A stretch of 64,000 bases of DNA. Source: Lichenicola sp965198575. Its GTDB lineage: Bacteria > Pseudomonadota > Alphaproteobacteria > Acetobacterales > Acetobacteraceae. The stretch covers positions 1,364,001 to 1,428,000 of the forward strand of contig NZ_OZ240671.1 in NCBI RefSeq assembly GCF_965198575.1, read 5' to 3'. The position numbers were made by a program, and so were the translations under genes. Positions 1 through 8,150 of this stretch are shown piece by piece. Numbering within the stretch: the first letter of the stretch is position 1; every line of letters begins with the position of its first letter. Under the pieces are notes generated by a model that saw only the letters and a program-made list of their open reading frames with translations, searched no databases and had not been told where the DNA came from.

Positions 1-1
1 G

Positions 2-445
2 TTCGAAACCGACGATCAACATTGCCGGCAGTTCGCGGCCCAGGCGAACGGCGGCGTGACCCCGGCCGAGGCGGCCAACCGCGCCGGTGTCGGCAGTGCC
101 GTCGCCGGGACCCTGCTCGGGGCCGCCGCCGGCGCGCTGCTCGGTACTGCGTTCCATAATCCGGGCGCGGGTGCTGCGTTCGGTGCTGGTGGCGGCCTGC
201 TCGTGGGCTCGTCCGCCGGTGCCGCAAACGGGCAGCGCTCGGCGGCCGCGTTCCAGCAGAATTACGACACAGCCTATGGGCAGTGCATGATCGCGTCGGG
301 TGACACCATCGTGCAGCCGGCGCGATACCAGGGTCCGCCGCCGGGCTATGGCTATGGCGGTGGCGGCTATGGCGGTGGTGGCTACGGCGATGGTGGCTAC
401 CCGCCGCCTCCGCCTCCTCCCCCGCCGCCCGGCTATGGCTACTAG
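2..445 (+). CDS. glycine-zipper family protein, 5'-truncated by window edge
   Basis: The reading frame is open from base 2, so the true start lies outside the window; the GTG at 56 is only an internal codon. The visible ~147 residues begin FETDDQHCRQFAAQAN. A hydrophobic Gly/Ala-rich stretch follows (AGTLLGAAAGALLGTAF, then GAAFGAGGGLLVGSSAGAANG), the pattern of a glycine-zipper membrane or outer-membrane segment. Next come a short polar linker with one Cys and a low-complexity tail of GYGGGGYGG repeats, ten prolines and GYGY. Such proteins are common small envelope lipoproteins in Acetobacteraceae. The signal peptide or lipobox would be upstream and cannot be seen. The exact function is unknown. 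Confidence 0.75.
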   Translation, partial: FETDDQHCRQFAAQANGGVTPAEAANRAGVGSAVAGTLLGAAAGALLGTAFHNPGAGAAFGAGGGLLVGSSAGAANGQRSAAAFQQNYDTAYGQCMIASGDTIVQPARYQGPPPGYGYGGGGYGGGGYGDGGYPPPPPPPPPPGYGY

Positions 446-546
446 AGCATCATCCGACCGACCCCGATGATCGCTCGGATTAAGTTGCTCGCCAGAACAA
501 CGAACTAGAGCTTCTTCCGGTCCCATTCGGTCGGGAAAGGCTCTAG
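442..546. repeat. two adjacent palindromic intergenic elements (CTAGAGC-headed)
   Basis: Two elements begin with the same head, CTAGAGC[A/T]TC[A/T]TCCG, at 442 and 505. The second closes with CTCTAG at 541-546, pairing with CTAGAG at 505-510 around an imperfect stem (TTCC...GGAA). The first contains GCATCATC pairing with GATGAT-GC. Short interspersed palindromes starting CTAGAGC/AGAGC are widespread between genes in alphaproteobacteria. Here they lie downstream of the glycine-zipper gene and could fold as terminator-like hairpins. Confidence 0.5.
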
Positions 547-581
547 AGCTCGGTGGCGTCCGCCTGGCGCCCCACGGGCTG

Positions 582-1058
582 CTAGGTGCCCGTCCGGAAG
601 ACCGGCGCTCGGGGTGATCCGACGCGCGCGACCTCATCGAGGCCGGCGATCAGACGTGTCAGCAGCGTCACCAGGAGCCCGACCTCCGCCTCGGTGAAGT
701 TGCGTAGAACCTCCTGGTTGCCCTGGAGCAGAGTGGCGACTGCATCCGGCAGGCGAGCTTCGGCAAGCTCCGTCAGCGTGACCTGGCTGCTGCGCCGGTC
801 AGCCGGGTCGTGCTCGCGCCGGATCAGTCCGTCCCGCTCCATCCTTGCAAGCATCTGGGCCATCGGCGGCTGCTCGATCCTGGCGAAGCGGGCCAGGTCA
901 CGCTGGGTACTGGCCCGACCGTCCCGAAGCGCCACCAGCACCGGCACGTGCCCGACGCCAAAACCAAGCGGTTTGAGCCGGGCCTCGCTGAGGCGGGCTA
1001 AGCCGCGCGCCGCAAGGCCGATCAAATGACCGGGTGTCGAAAGCACGTCTTGGTTCAT
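582..1058 (-). CDS. MarR family transcriptional regulator
   Basis: 158-aa winged-helix repressor. An N-terminal helix (LIGLAARGLARLSEARLKPLGF) leads into the recognition region STQRDLARFARIEQPPMAQMLARMERDG, and the wing carries the family signature REHDPADRRSSQVTLTE. The ATG at 1058 is preferred because GGGTGAGGG sits just upstream. A longer reading from 1106 would start inside the palindromic operator and lacks a ribosome site. The gene is divergent from the SnoaL-like gene at 1160, and the shared 100-bp intergenic region holds a near-perfect palindrome, so autoregulation and control of that neighbour are likely (inference). The ligand cannot be told from sequence. Confidence 0.9.
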   Translation of the reverse strand: MNQDVLSTPGHLIGLAARGLARLSEARLKPLGFGVGHVPVLVALRDGRASTQRDLARFARIEQPPMAQMLARMERDGLIRREHDPADRRSSQVTLTELAEARLPDAVATLLQGNQEVLRNFTEAEVGLLVTLLTRLIAGLDEVARVGSPRAPVFRTGT

Positions 1059-1089
1059 CGCACCCTCACCCCTGGCAATCAGCCTCACC

Positions 1090-1116
1090 CTAGTACATAC
1101 GTGCATATGTAACTAG
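1090..1116. promoter_or_regulatory. palindromic operator between marR-type gene and SnoaL-like gene
   Basis: The arms are CTAGTACATA (1090-1099) and TATGTAACTAG (1106-1116), complementary apart from one extra T. The size (~27 bp), symmetry and position between divergent genes fit a MarR-family dimer site. It lies 32 bp upstream of the regulator ATG and 43 bp upstream of the SnoaL-like ATG, so binding could block both promoters. Confidence 0.6.
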
Positions 1117-1159
1117 GGGTGCCCTGGTTCGGCGATTGCGCCTCGCAGGGAGAGATCCG

Positions 1160-1534
1160 ATGGATGACGACGTCAAGCTCCTCGGCCGGCTCTATGCCTG
1201 TTTCAACGCACGCGACATCGACGGCATCCTGACTGCGCTTACCGACGATGTTGCCTGGGCCAACGGCATGGATGGCGGTCACGTCCATGGCTGCGACGCC
1301 GTGCGAGAGTACTGGACGCGCCAGTGGCGCATGGTCAGTCCGCACGTCGAGCCGGTGCGTTTTCAGCGGGCCGCGGATGGCGTGATCGTTGCCGAGGTCC
1401 GGCAGTCCGTTCGCGATCTCGACGGCCACCCGCTCCAGGGTCAGACGCATGGGCTCGCCGACAAGACGGTCAGCCACGTGTTCCAGCTTCGGGACGGCAA
1501 GGTGGCCCGCTTCGATATCCAGGACGCTGCCTGA
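1160..1534 (+). CDS. SnoaL-like / NTF2-fold protein
   Basis: 124-aa single-domain protein with the small alpha+beta barrel pattern of the SnoaL/ketosteroid-isomerase superfamily: helix LLGRLYACFNARDIDGILTA, then DDVAWANGM, GCDAVREYWTRQW, and a C-terminal sheet ending VSHVFQLRDGKVARFDIQD. The ATG at 1160 follows CAGGGAGAGA, a good ribosome site. The superfamily covers enzymes and ligand-binding proteins, so substrate and reaction are not assignable. Expression is probably controlled by the divergent MarR regulator. The stop codon abuts the stop codon of the convergent amidase gene with no spacer. Confidence 0.85.
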   Translation: MDDDVKLLGRLYACFNARDIDGILTALTDDVAWANGMDGGHVHGCDAVREYWTRQWRMVSPHVEPVRFQRAADGVIVAEVRQSVRDLDGHPLQGQTHGLADKTVSHVFQLRDGKVARFDIQDAA

Positions 1535-2404
1535 TCAGCCGGACAGCCTGGTGAAGCCGGCGGCGGACGAGGCGAAATAGCCGTCGATCGCCCGGGTCAT
1601 CGCCGACGCGACCATGGCCCGATGCGAGGCCTGGCGCAGCGCCGCCTCGTCCTGGTGGTTCGACATGAAGCCCATCTCGACCAGCACGCTCGGGATGTCG
1701 GCGGCTTTCAGCACCACGAAGCCGGCATGCCGCGACGGGTTGTTGAGCAGCCCGATCTGCGGCCGGAATGCGTTGACCACGCTGCCCGCCATGTGCGCCG
1801 AGCCGACCCGCGTCTCCTGGCGCACCAGGCTCGCCAGGATCGCCTGCACCTCGGGCGATGTTCCATGGAAGCGCGGCCCGGCGAAGCGATCGGCGCTGTT
1901 CTCGGTGCGGGCAAGGGCGGCGGTCTGCGCGTCGGAGGCGCCATCGGCAAGGGTGTACACGCTGGCGCCGCGGACCGACGGGTCGTGCAGCGCATCGGCA
2001 TGCATCGACACGAACAGCGCCGCCTGCCTGCCCTCGGCGATCCCGACCCGGTCCTCGAGCGGGATGAAGATGTCGGTGCCGCGGGTGAGCTCGACCCGGT
2101 AGCGTCCGCTCGCCAACAATTGGCGTTGCAACTCTGCCGCAGCCGCCTCCGCGACATGCTTCTCATAGGTCCCGGAGACGCCGATCGCCCCCGGATCCTT
2201 GCCGCCATGCCCGGGATCGAGCATGACCAGCGGCCTCGGCGGGAGCGCGCGACCGATCCGGGGCGGTGCGGCCAGGGTTCGATGCGCGGCACGTGCCGAG
2301 GCAGGCAGGATCATGCCGGCGGCGACGCAGGCCACGGCCCTAATCATGTGCCGGCGTCCGGCATCGGGATGGTCCGGCTCACCCGGCAAGAACCTCACCT
2401 GCAT
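1535..2404 (-). CDS. amiC: N-acetylmuramoyl-L-alanine amidase (Amidase_3), Tat-exported
   Basis: 289-aa periplasmic peptidoglycan hydrolase that cleaves the amide between MurNAc and the stem peptide during cell separation. The Amidase_3 zinc site is intact: H66 in MLDPGHGGKDPG, E81 in YEKH, H135 in FVSMHADA, and the catalytic Glu (about E243) in LVEMGFMSNHQD. The N-terminus has GRRHMIRAV followed by a hydrophobic stretch ending SARA, which looks like a twin-arginine signal peptide; AmiA and AmiC of E. coli are also Tat substrates. Start chosen at 2404 so that the twin arginines are kept; ATG 2347 inside the signal would remove them. Divergent from RNase E across a ~660-bp gap, an arrangement seen in other alphaproteobacteria. 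Confidence 0.9.
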   Translation of the reverse strand: MQVRFLPGEPDHPDAGRRHMIRAVACVAAGMILPASARAAHRTLAAPPRIGRALPPRPLVMLDPGHGGKDPGAIGVSGTYEKHVAEAAAAELQRQLLASGRYRVELTRGTDIFIPLEDRVGIAEGRQAALFVSMHADALHDPSVRGASVYTLADGASDAQTAALARTENSADRFAGPRFHGTSPEVQAILASLVRQETRVGSAHMAGSVVNAFRPQIGLLNNPSRHAGFVVLKAADIPSVLVEMGFMSNHQDEAALRQASHRAMVASAMTRAIDGYFASSAAGFTRLSG

Positions 2405-3067
2405 GCTCCGGCCTTTGACCATGGTAGCAATCACCTACGGGCGTGTCTTGACGTTAGCACGGAGCGTGAACCGGGGCGATCGTTCTGATCCGCTTGGGGT
2501 GCCGGCATGGCGCTTGCGGGGATCGGGAATTCTTGTCATGATGCTCGCGTGTGATGAGCATGCTCGCTCTCGCGGGGGTTGCGTTCCTGACGCGTCACCC
2601 TGGGCGTGGGGTGGCTCATCCGGCATGTTGCCTTCCGCATGGAACGCACGCCGATGGTCCCCGGAAGCCAGTCTTCCGCGTCCGGCCCGGCGAGCGCCAA
2701 GATGCTCCCGCATCCATGCCGCTCCAGCGGGGACGATTTCATCGTCGACCCTTGCCGGACACGTCAGCCCAAGTCGGGCGTCGTTCGGCATTGCCGTGCG
2801 GATCCCGTACCTCACGACTCAAGGACCGGATGACCGCCGCCACAGACCCGAATCGGACCTACGCGACATCGATGGCCTCGTGCCTTCGCGTCGTCGCGGT
2901 GCGGGCGGTCGAGGCAGCGTCCACGCTACCGTTGCCGGTCCGTCCCCCCATTGCCGCGCGCGCGACGCTTCCTGCTTTTCCCCACGCCGTCCGGAGGCTC
3001 GGATGCATCCGTCCAGCCCGGCCAGGCGACAGGAGCTGTGCCCCGGCGCACCGGAGTTCCTTCCTAC
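2405..3067 (+). other. long leader / intergenic region upstream of rne
   Basis: About 660 bp between the divergent amiC and rne genes without a convincing coding frame; the short frames here have no ribosome sites or recognisable products. It contains a 10-bp palindrome TGACGCGTCA at 2588-2597 and several GC-rich segments able to fold. RNase E genes in other bacteria carry long 5' leaders through which the enzyme cleaves and autoregulates its own mRNA, so a regulatory leader is a reasonable inference. No consensus promoter could be fixed by eye. Confidence 0.4.
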
Positions 3068-6000
3068 ATGACCAAGCGCATGCTGATCGACACGACACAC
3101 GCGGAAGAAACCCGCGTCGTTGTGCTGGACGGTAATCGACTCGAAGATTACGACGTCGAAACCTCGGCGAAGAAGCAGATCAAGGGCAACATCTACCTTG
3201 CCAAGATCGTCCGCATCGAGCCGAGCCTGCAGGCCGCCTTCGTCGAGTATGGTGGCAACCGGCATGGTTTCCTCGCCTTCAGCGAGATCCACCCCGACTA
3301 CTACCAGATCCCGGTCGCCGATCGCGAACGCCTGATCGCGCTGCAGGAAGAGGAAGCCCGCGCCGAGGAGGCCCGCGCCGACCACGAGGACGGCGACGAC
3401 GACGAAGAGCCCGGCCAGGACCAGGGCCGGCACGAGCATGACCACGGCCAGGCCGAGGAAGCCCGGAGCGAGCACGAGCCGCACGGCCATTCGAAGCATC
3501 CTGATCGCGACGACGCGGACGACGACGCCGTCATCGATACCACGGCAAAGTCCATCGATCCGTTCGGGGCCACCCCGGACGGGCCCGAGGATCAGCAGCC
3601 GCGTGCGACCGCCAGCCTGGCGATCCATGACGAGACCATCCGTGCGGATTTCGACGCCGGGACCAGCCAGGACGCCGCGCCTGAGGAGTCCGCTGACGAC
3701 GGTCCGACTGAGGATGCCGCCCATGCGGCTGGCGAGGATGGCGGCCACGAGACCAGGGACCGCGCTCCCCGACGCAACGGGCGCCGCAACGAGCCGCGTG
3801 ACGAGCAGTCGGACGAGCCGGCGCCGGAAACCGTCGGTGGCGAGAATGTCGGCGACGAGGACAGCCGCGCCCAGCGCCGCACCGCGAGATTCCTGCGCCA
3901 GTACAAGATCCAGGAGGTCATGCGCCGCCGGCAGATCCTGCTGATCCAGGTCGTCAAGGAGGAGCGCGGCAACAAGGGCGCGGCGCTGACCACCTACATC
4001 TCGCTCGCCGGCCGCTTCTGCGTGCTGATGCCGAACTCGCTGCGTGGCGGCGGCGTGTCGCGCAAGATCACCTCGGCCGCGGATCGTCGTCGCCTGAAGG
4101 AGATCACCACCGAGCTCGAGATCCCGCGCGGCATGGCGATGATCGTGCGCACCGCCGGCGCCCAGCGTCCGCGGCCCGAGATCCGGCGCGACTGCGAGTA
4201 CCTGCTGCGCACCTGGGACGACATCCGCGAGAACACCCTCGCCTCGACGGCACCCTGCCTCGTGTACGAGGAAGCCAGCCTGATCAAGCGGGCGATCCGC
4301 GACGTGTACACGCGCGACATCGAGGAGATCGTCGTCGACGGCGAGCCCGGCTGGAAGGGTGCGCGCGAGTTCATGCGCACGCTGATGCCGAGCAACGCCA
4401 ACAAGGTGAACCTGTGGCGCGACAGCAGCCAGCCGCTGTTCTCGCACTACCAGGTCGAGCACCACCTGGACGCGATGCTGCAGCCGACGGTGCAGCTGCG
4501 CTCCGGCGGCTACCTGGTGATCAACCAGACCGAGGCGCTGGTCGCCATCGACGTGAATTCGGGCCGCTCCACCCGCGAACGCAGCGTCGAGGAGACCGCA
4601 CTGCGCACCAACATGGAGGCCGCCGACGAGGTCGCCCGCCAGCTGCGCCTGCGCGACCTGGCCGGGCTGATCGTCATCGACTTCATCGACATGGAGGCCC
4701 GGCGCAACAACAGCATGGTCGAGCGCCGCCTGAAGGACGCGCTGCGCAACGACCGCGCCCGCATCCAGGTCGGCTCGATCAGCCATTTCGGCCTTATGGA
4801 GATGTCGCGCCAGCGGCTGCGTCCGTCGCTCGCCGAGAGCAGCTTCGTGACCTGCTCGCATTGCGGCGGCAGCGGCTTCATGCGCGGCATCGAGAGCTCG
4901 GCGCTGCACGTGCTGCGGGCGATCGAGGAGGAAGCCGGCAAGCGCAAGGCGGCCGAGATCCTGGTCCGCGTCGCGGGCTCCGTCGCGTTCTACGTGCTCA
5001 ACCACAAGCGCGCCTGGCTGCAGGAGATCGAGAGCCGGCACCAGATCACCGTGCATCTGGCGGCCGACGACCGGCTGATCCCGCCGGCGCTCGAGATCGA
5101 GAAGGTGCGGCCGTATCTGGCGCCGCCACCGGTTGCCGATGCCGTTCCGGTGCAGGCAACCCGGATCCCGATCCAGGCGATGCCGCCGGCCGCATCCGAC
5201 GAGACCGACGAGACCTGGGACGACGAGCCCGCACAGGCGCCGGACGTGGCGGTCGCGCGGCAGCCGGGCGCGCCATCGGTTTCGGCGGCGGATCGGGCGG
5301 TTCCAGCCTCCGAGGGCGAAGGCGAGCAGCCGCGCAAGCGTCGTCGCCGCCGTCGGCGCGGTGGACGTCGCGAGGACGGCTCGGTCATCCCGGAGGGCAG
5401 CGCGCAGCCCGAGCTCGATGACGGCGAGAGCGACGACGAGTCACCCGGCGAAATTGCCGCCAATGCGGTGCCGACCCTGCTGCCGGGCGAGACGCTCGCG
5501 AGCGCTTCGGTGTTCGAGACCGGCCGCGACGACGATCATGTGGCGCCGGTCGAGGCGAACGCCCGCCAGACAGTCGAGGCGAACGCCCGCCAGTCGATCG
5601 AGGCGAACGCCCGCCAGTCGAGCCGGCCCAATTTCGGGCAGCCGAACGTCGGGCAGCCCGGCGCCGGCCAGCCGGAAGCCGGCGAGACCGAGGCCGGTCA
5701 GCAGGAGATGCCCGGACGGGGTCGCCGTCGTCGAGGCGGCGGACGCAACCGGCCGCGTCCAGGCACCGGCGAAGCGGAGTCTCCCTCGCAGGACAATGCG
5801 AGGCCGGCTGCCAGCGCGCCGCGCCCCTACAACGGTCCGACTCCCGCTGACCCGTTCGGCGGTGGCGATGCGTTCGACATCTTCGAGCTGATCGAGCGCG
5901 GCGCCGAGGAGAACATGGCGCTGGCGCCCGATCCGTCAGCCTCGGCAGCGTCTCATGCTCCGGCAAGGCAGCCAGCCGGACCGCGGCAGACGCAAGCCCC

Positions 6001-6586
6001 GGCGTACCAACAGGCCGATCCGGCGACCGCAGCGCTGACCCCGGAACCGGTCGCGCCCGAGCCCGTGCCGCAGGAGACCGTGCCGCAGGAGCGTGAGGCG
6101 GCGGAGACTGGGACCCCTGAGGCGACGCTGGCGCTTGGCGTCGTCGACGGACCGGCGCCTGCTCCCGAACCGGCTGCCCTGACGGGACCTGCGATCGAGG
6201 CGACGCCCGAGGCCGAGGCTGGGAGCACACCGGCGACCACGGCGAAGCCGCGCAAGCCGCGTGCAAGTCGCGCCAGGAAGACGGTCGCGGTCGAGGCCGG
6301 CGAGACGGCGACGCCGGTGCCGCTGCTTGAACCGGTGGCGTCGAGTGCTGTGGATCCGGACGTGTCGGTAGCGGACGCTCTGCCGCCCGAGCCCGAACGC
6401 ACCGAAGCCGCGACCGTGCCCGAGCCCGCGCCCGAACCGGCAGTCGCAGCGTCCGCGCCGTCAGCCGGGACCGCCGTTGATGCCCCGGCAGCACCGGCTG
6501 GTCCGGACCCGAGCATCGTGCGGCCGATCATCATCGGCAGCGAGGCGTCACCGGCCGCCCGGCGCACGGGTTGGTGGAAACGCTGA
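3068..6586 (+). CDS. rne: ribonuclease E (RNase E/G family)
   Basis: 1172-aa endoribonuclease and degradosome scaffold. The start MTKRMLIDTTHAEETRVVV matches the conserved family N-terminus. The S1 domain (from about residue 35) is split by an insertion of about 180 acidic, low-complexity residues (about 92-268, rich in Asp, Glu and His), then resumes at YKIQEVMRRRQ. Catalytic Mg-binding aspartates are D495 (AIDVNSG) and D538 (IVIDFIDM). The Zn-link that holds the tetramer is C596-S-H-C599. The C-terminal half is disordered: an RRRRRRRGGRR RNA-binding patch, three 8-residue repeats (VEANARQ), Ala/Pro/Glu-rich stretches, and a terminal TGWWKR motif. E. coli RNase E is 1061 aa; the extra length is mainly the S1 insertion. 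Confidence 0.96.
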   Translation: MTKRMLIDTTHAEETRVVVLDGNRLEDYDVETSAKKQIKGNIYLAKIVRIEPSLQAAFVEYGGNRHGFLAFSEIHPDYYQIPVADRERLIALQEEEARAEEARADHEDGDDDEEPGQDQGRHEHDHGQAEEARSEHEPHGHSKHPDRDDADDDAVIDTTAKSIDPFGATPDGPEDQQPRATASLAIHDETIRADFDAGTSQDAAPEESADDGPTEDAAHAAGEDGGHETRDRAPRRNGRRNEPRDEQSDEPAPETVGGENVGDEDSRAQRRTARFLRQYKIQEVMRRRQILLIQVVKEERGNKGAALTTYISLAGRFCVLMPNSLRGGGVSRKITSAADRRRLKEITTELEIPRGMAMIVRTAGAQRPRPEIRRDCEYLLRTWDDIRENTLASTAPCLVYEEASLIKRAIRDVYTRDIEEIVVDGEPGWKGAREFMRTLMPSNANKVNLWRDSSQPLFSHYQVEHHLDAMLQPTVQLRSGGYLVINQTEALVAIDVNSGRSTRERSVEETALRTNMEAADEVARQLRLRDLAGLIVIDFIDMEARRNNSMVERRLKDALRNDRARIQVGSISHFGLMEMSRQRLRPSLAESSFVTCSHCGGSGFMRGIESSALHVLRAIEEEAGKRKAAEILVRVAGSVAFYVLNHKRAWLQEIESRHQITVHLAADDRLIPPALEIEKVRPYLAPPPVADAVPVQATRIPIQAMPPAASDETDETWDDEPAQAPDVAVARQPGAPSVSAADRAVPASEGEGEQPRKRRRRRRRGGRREDGSVIPEGSAQPELDDGESDDESPGEIAANAVPTLLPGETLASASVFETGRDDDHVAPVEANARQTVEANARQSIEANARQSSRPNFGQPNVGQPGAGQPEAGETEAGQQEMPGRGRRRRGGGRNRPRPGTGEAESPSQDNARPAASAPRPYNGPTPADPFGGGDAFDIFELIERGAEENMALAPDPSASAASHAPARQPAGPRQTQAPAYQQADPATAALTPEPVAPEPVPQETVPQEREAAETGTPEATLALGVVDGPAPAPEPAALTGPAIEATPEAEAGSTPATTAKPRKPRASRARKTVAVEAGETATPVPLLEPVASSAVDPDVSVADALPPEPERTEAATVPEPAPEPAVAASAPSAGTAVDAPAAPAGPDPSIVRPIIIGSEASPAARRTGWWKR
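5549..5620 (+). repeat. 3 x 24-bp tandem repeat inside rne
   Basis: Three consecutive 24-bp units (5549-5572, 5573-5596, 5597-5620) encode VEANARQT, VEANARQS and IEANARQS in the disordered scaffold of RNase E. The near-identity at DNA level points to recent in-frame expansion. Copy number is likely to vary between strains. Confidence 0.85.
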
Positions 6587-6601
6587 CCCTTTGATACCGA
6601 A

Positions 6602-6638
6602 CTGCCGCGCCCAGGCCCTCCAGCCGAAGGCGCGGCAG
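6602..6638. terminator. stem-loop between rne and SDR gene
   Basis: A perfect 10-bp stem, CTGCCGCGCC (6602-6611) with GGCGCGGCAG (6629-6638), and a 17-nt loop. It begins 15 bp after the rne stop, between convergent genes, so it could terminate both. There is no T-run, so strength as an intrinsic terminator is uncertain. Confidence 0.5.
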
Positions 6639-6748
6639 CCCCGGTGCTCAGGACCGCTTGACCATTGCTCCCCTGAACCACCCGACAGCAGCCTGGACGG
6701 CAACCACCGGACGCCTCCCTTATGGCAGGCAGCCGGCAAGTGCCCGAT

Positions 6749-7615
6749 CTACAGCCCGGCTTTCTGCAGCACGGCCTTGAAGGCGTCGGCATGGTCCGGG
6801 TGCCAGCGGGACAGCGGCGGGCGATTCTCGACGATGTCGCCGGCAGCCCACAGGATGCGCTGCTCGTCGAGCGCGCGCGAAACGTCGTTGTCGGGGCAGA
6901 GGATATAGAAGTCGCCCGCGCCCAGGCTCTGCATCATGAAGTCGACGGTCTGCTCCGGGGTCCAGGCGGCATCCGGCTTGGCATCGCGGCCGTTCGCGGT
7001 CAGCGGCGTGAACACGAAGCCGGGGATCAGCAGGTGCGCGCTGATCCGGCAGCCATCGGTGTTGCGCAACTCGTGCTGCAGGGCCTCCGTGAAGGCCTTT
7101 ACCCCGGCCTTGGCGACATTGTAGGCCGGATCGCCGGGCGGCGTGGTGATGCCCTGCTTCGAGCCGACATTGATGATCAACCCGGGTTGCCCACGGGCAA
7201 TCATGCCCGGCGCGAATGCCTGCGAGCCATGCACCACGCCCCAGAGATTGACCCCGATGATCCGCTCCCAGACGCCGGGCAGCCCGAACATCGCACTCCC
7301 CGGCTGCACCGCGGCGTTGTTCATCAGGACGTCGGCGCCACCGAACCGCTCGGTGACCGCGGCTTCAAGGCGCTGCACATCCGCAGCCACGCTGACGTCG
7401 GTGGCACTGGTCATGATGCTGGCCGCGCCGGCAGGTGCGAGGTCCGCCAACGTCGCGGCGGCCCGGGCCAGGCGATCCTCCCCGAGATCGGCGATGCAGA
7501 CGCGCATGCCGAGGCCGGCAAACCGCATGGCGGCGGCCAGACCGATTCCGGAGGCACCGCCGGTCACCACGGCAACGCGATCACGCTCAAGGGCTGGGTG
7601 GACGGGTAGCGGCAT
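6749..7615 (-). CDS. SDR family NAD(P)-dependent oxidoreductase
   Basis: 288-aa short-chain dehydrogenase/reductase. The Rossmann glycine motif is TGGASGIG (about residues 18-25), an acidic residue (IADLGEDR) after the second strand suggests NAD rather than NADP preference, and NNAAV and the catalytic Ser (INVGSKQG) with Y-x-x-x-K (AYNVAKAG) are present. The C-terminal substrate-binding region (TPEQTVDFMMQSLGAGDFYILCPDNDVSRALD) is longer than in minimal SDRs. The gene is single, convergent with rne and divergent from the GNAT gene. The substrate is not predictable. Confidence 0.88.
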   Translation of the reverse strand: MPLPVHPALERDRVAVVTGGASGIGLAAAMRFAGLGMRVCIADLGEDRLARAAATLADLAPAGAASIMTSATDVSVAADVQRLEAAVTERFGGADVLMNNAAVQPGSAMFGLPGVWERIIGVNLWGVVHGSQAFAPGMIARGQPGLIINVGSKQGITTPPGDPAYNVAKAGVKAFTEALQHELRNTDGCRISAHLLIPGFVFTPLTANGRDAKPDAAWTPEQTVDFMMQSLGAGDFYILCPDNDVSRALDEQRILWAAGDIVENRPPLSRWHPDHADAFKAVLQKAGL

Positions 7616-7682
7616 TCGGGCAAACTCCTCTGGGTCGATCCGCTAGATAGACCGTTCATCCAGGGAGCCAAACCGGGGAGAC

Positions 7683-8132
7683 ATGGTGCCGATGATCACG
7701 TTCGAGACGTTCGGCACGCCCGGCTGGGAGGAGATGGTCAGGCTCAGGCACCAGGTGCTGCGTGCCCCACTGGGCCTCGAATTCAGCCAGGACCAGCTGG
7801 CAGCGGAGGTGAACCAGCTGCACCTGGCGCTTTGGCTCGACGACACGCTCGCCGGCACCCTCCTGCTGCTGCGGCCGGATCCGACCGGCACGGGAAAGCT
7901 GCGGCAGATGGCGGTGCGACCCGGTCTCGAACGGCGCGGCTTCGGCTCGAGGCTGGTGGGTCGTGGGGAGGCTGAGCTGCAACGGCTTGGTGCGGTCCGG
8001 GCTGGGCTGTCGGCGCGTACGACGGCCATCCCGTTCTACGAGCGGCTTGGCTACGTGGCTTATGGTGAGCCCTTCATCGAGGTGACCGTGCCACACCGGT
8101 CGATGCGCCGACGCCTCGACGACCCGGCCTGA
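7683..8132 (+). CDS. GNAT family N-acetyltransferase
   Basis: 149-aa acetyltransferase with the acetyl-CoA binding motif A RPGLERRGFGSRLVGRGE (R-x-x-G-x-G/A) at about residues 79-96 and the C-terminal PFYERLGYVAYGEPF typical of ElaA/YjdJ-like GNATs. The ATG at 7683 lies very close to GGGGAG (7675-7680), so the second ATG at 7692 (MITFET) may be the true start. Followed 18 bp later by the deacetylase-like gene, so the two may be co-transcribed. The acetyl acceptor is unknown. Confidence 0.85.
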   Translation: MVPMITFETFGTPGWEEMVRLRHQVLRAPLGLEFSQDQLAAEVNQLHLALWLDDTLAGTLLLLRPDPTGTGKLRQMAVRPGLERRGFGSRLVGRGEAELQRLGAVRAGLSARTTAIPFYERLGYVAYGEPFIEVTVPHRSMRRRLDDPA

Positions 8133-8150
8133 CCCGGTCATGCTCATCCG

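Noticed and set aside
582..1106. Longer MarR reading from 1106
   Set aside because: Its start codon lies inside the palindromic operator, with no ribosome site; the ATG at 1058 has one.
2819..5056. 745-codon open frame on the minus strand across rne
   Set aside because: Shadow of rne in GC-rich DNA. The composition is Val/His/Asp/Leu repeats without domains, and the plus-strand gene has complete RNase E motifs.
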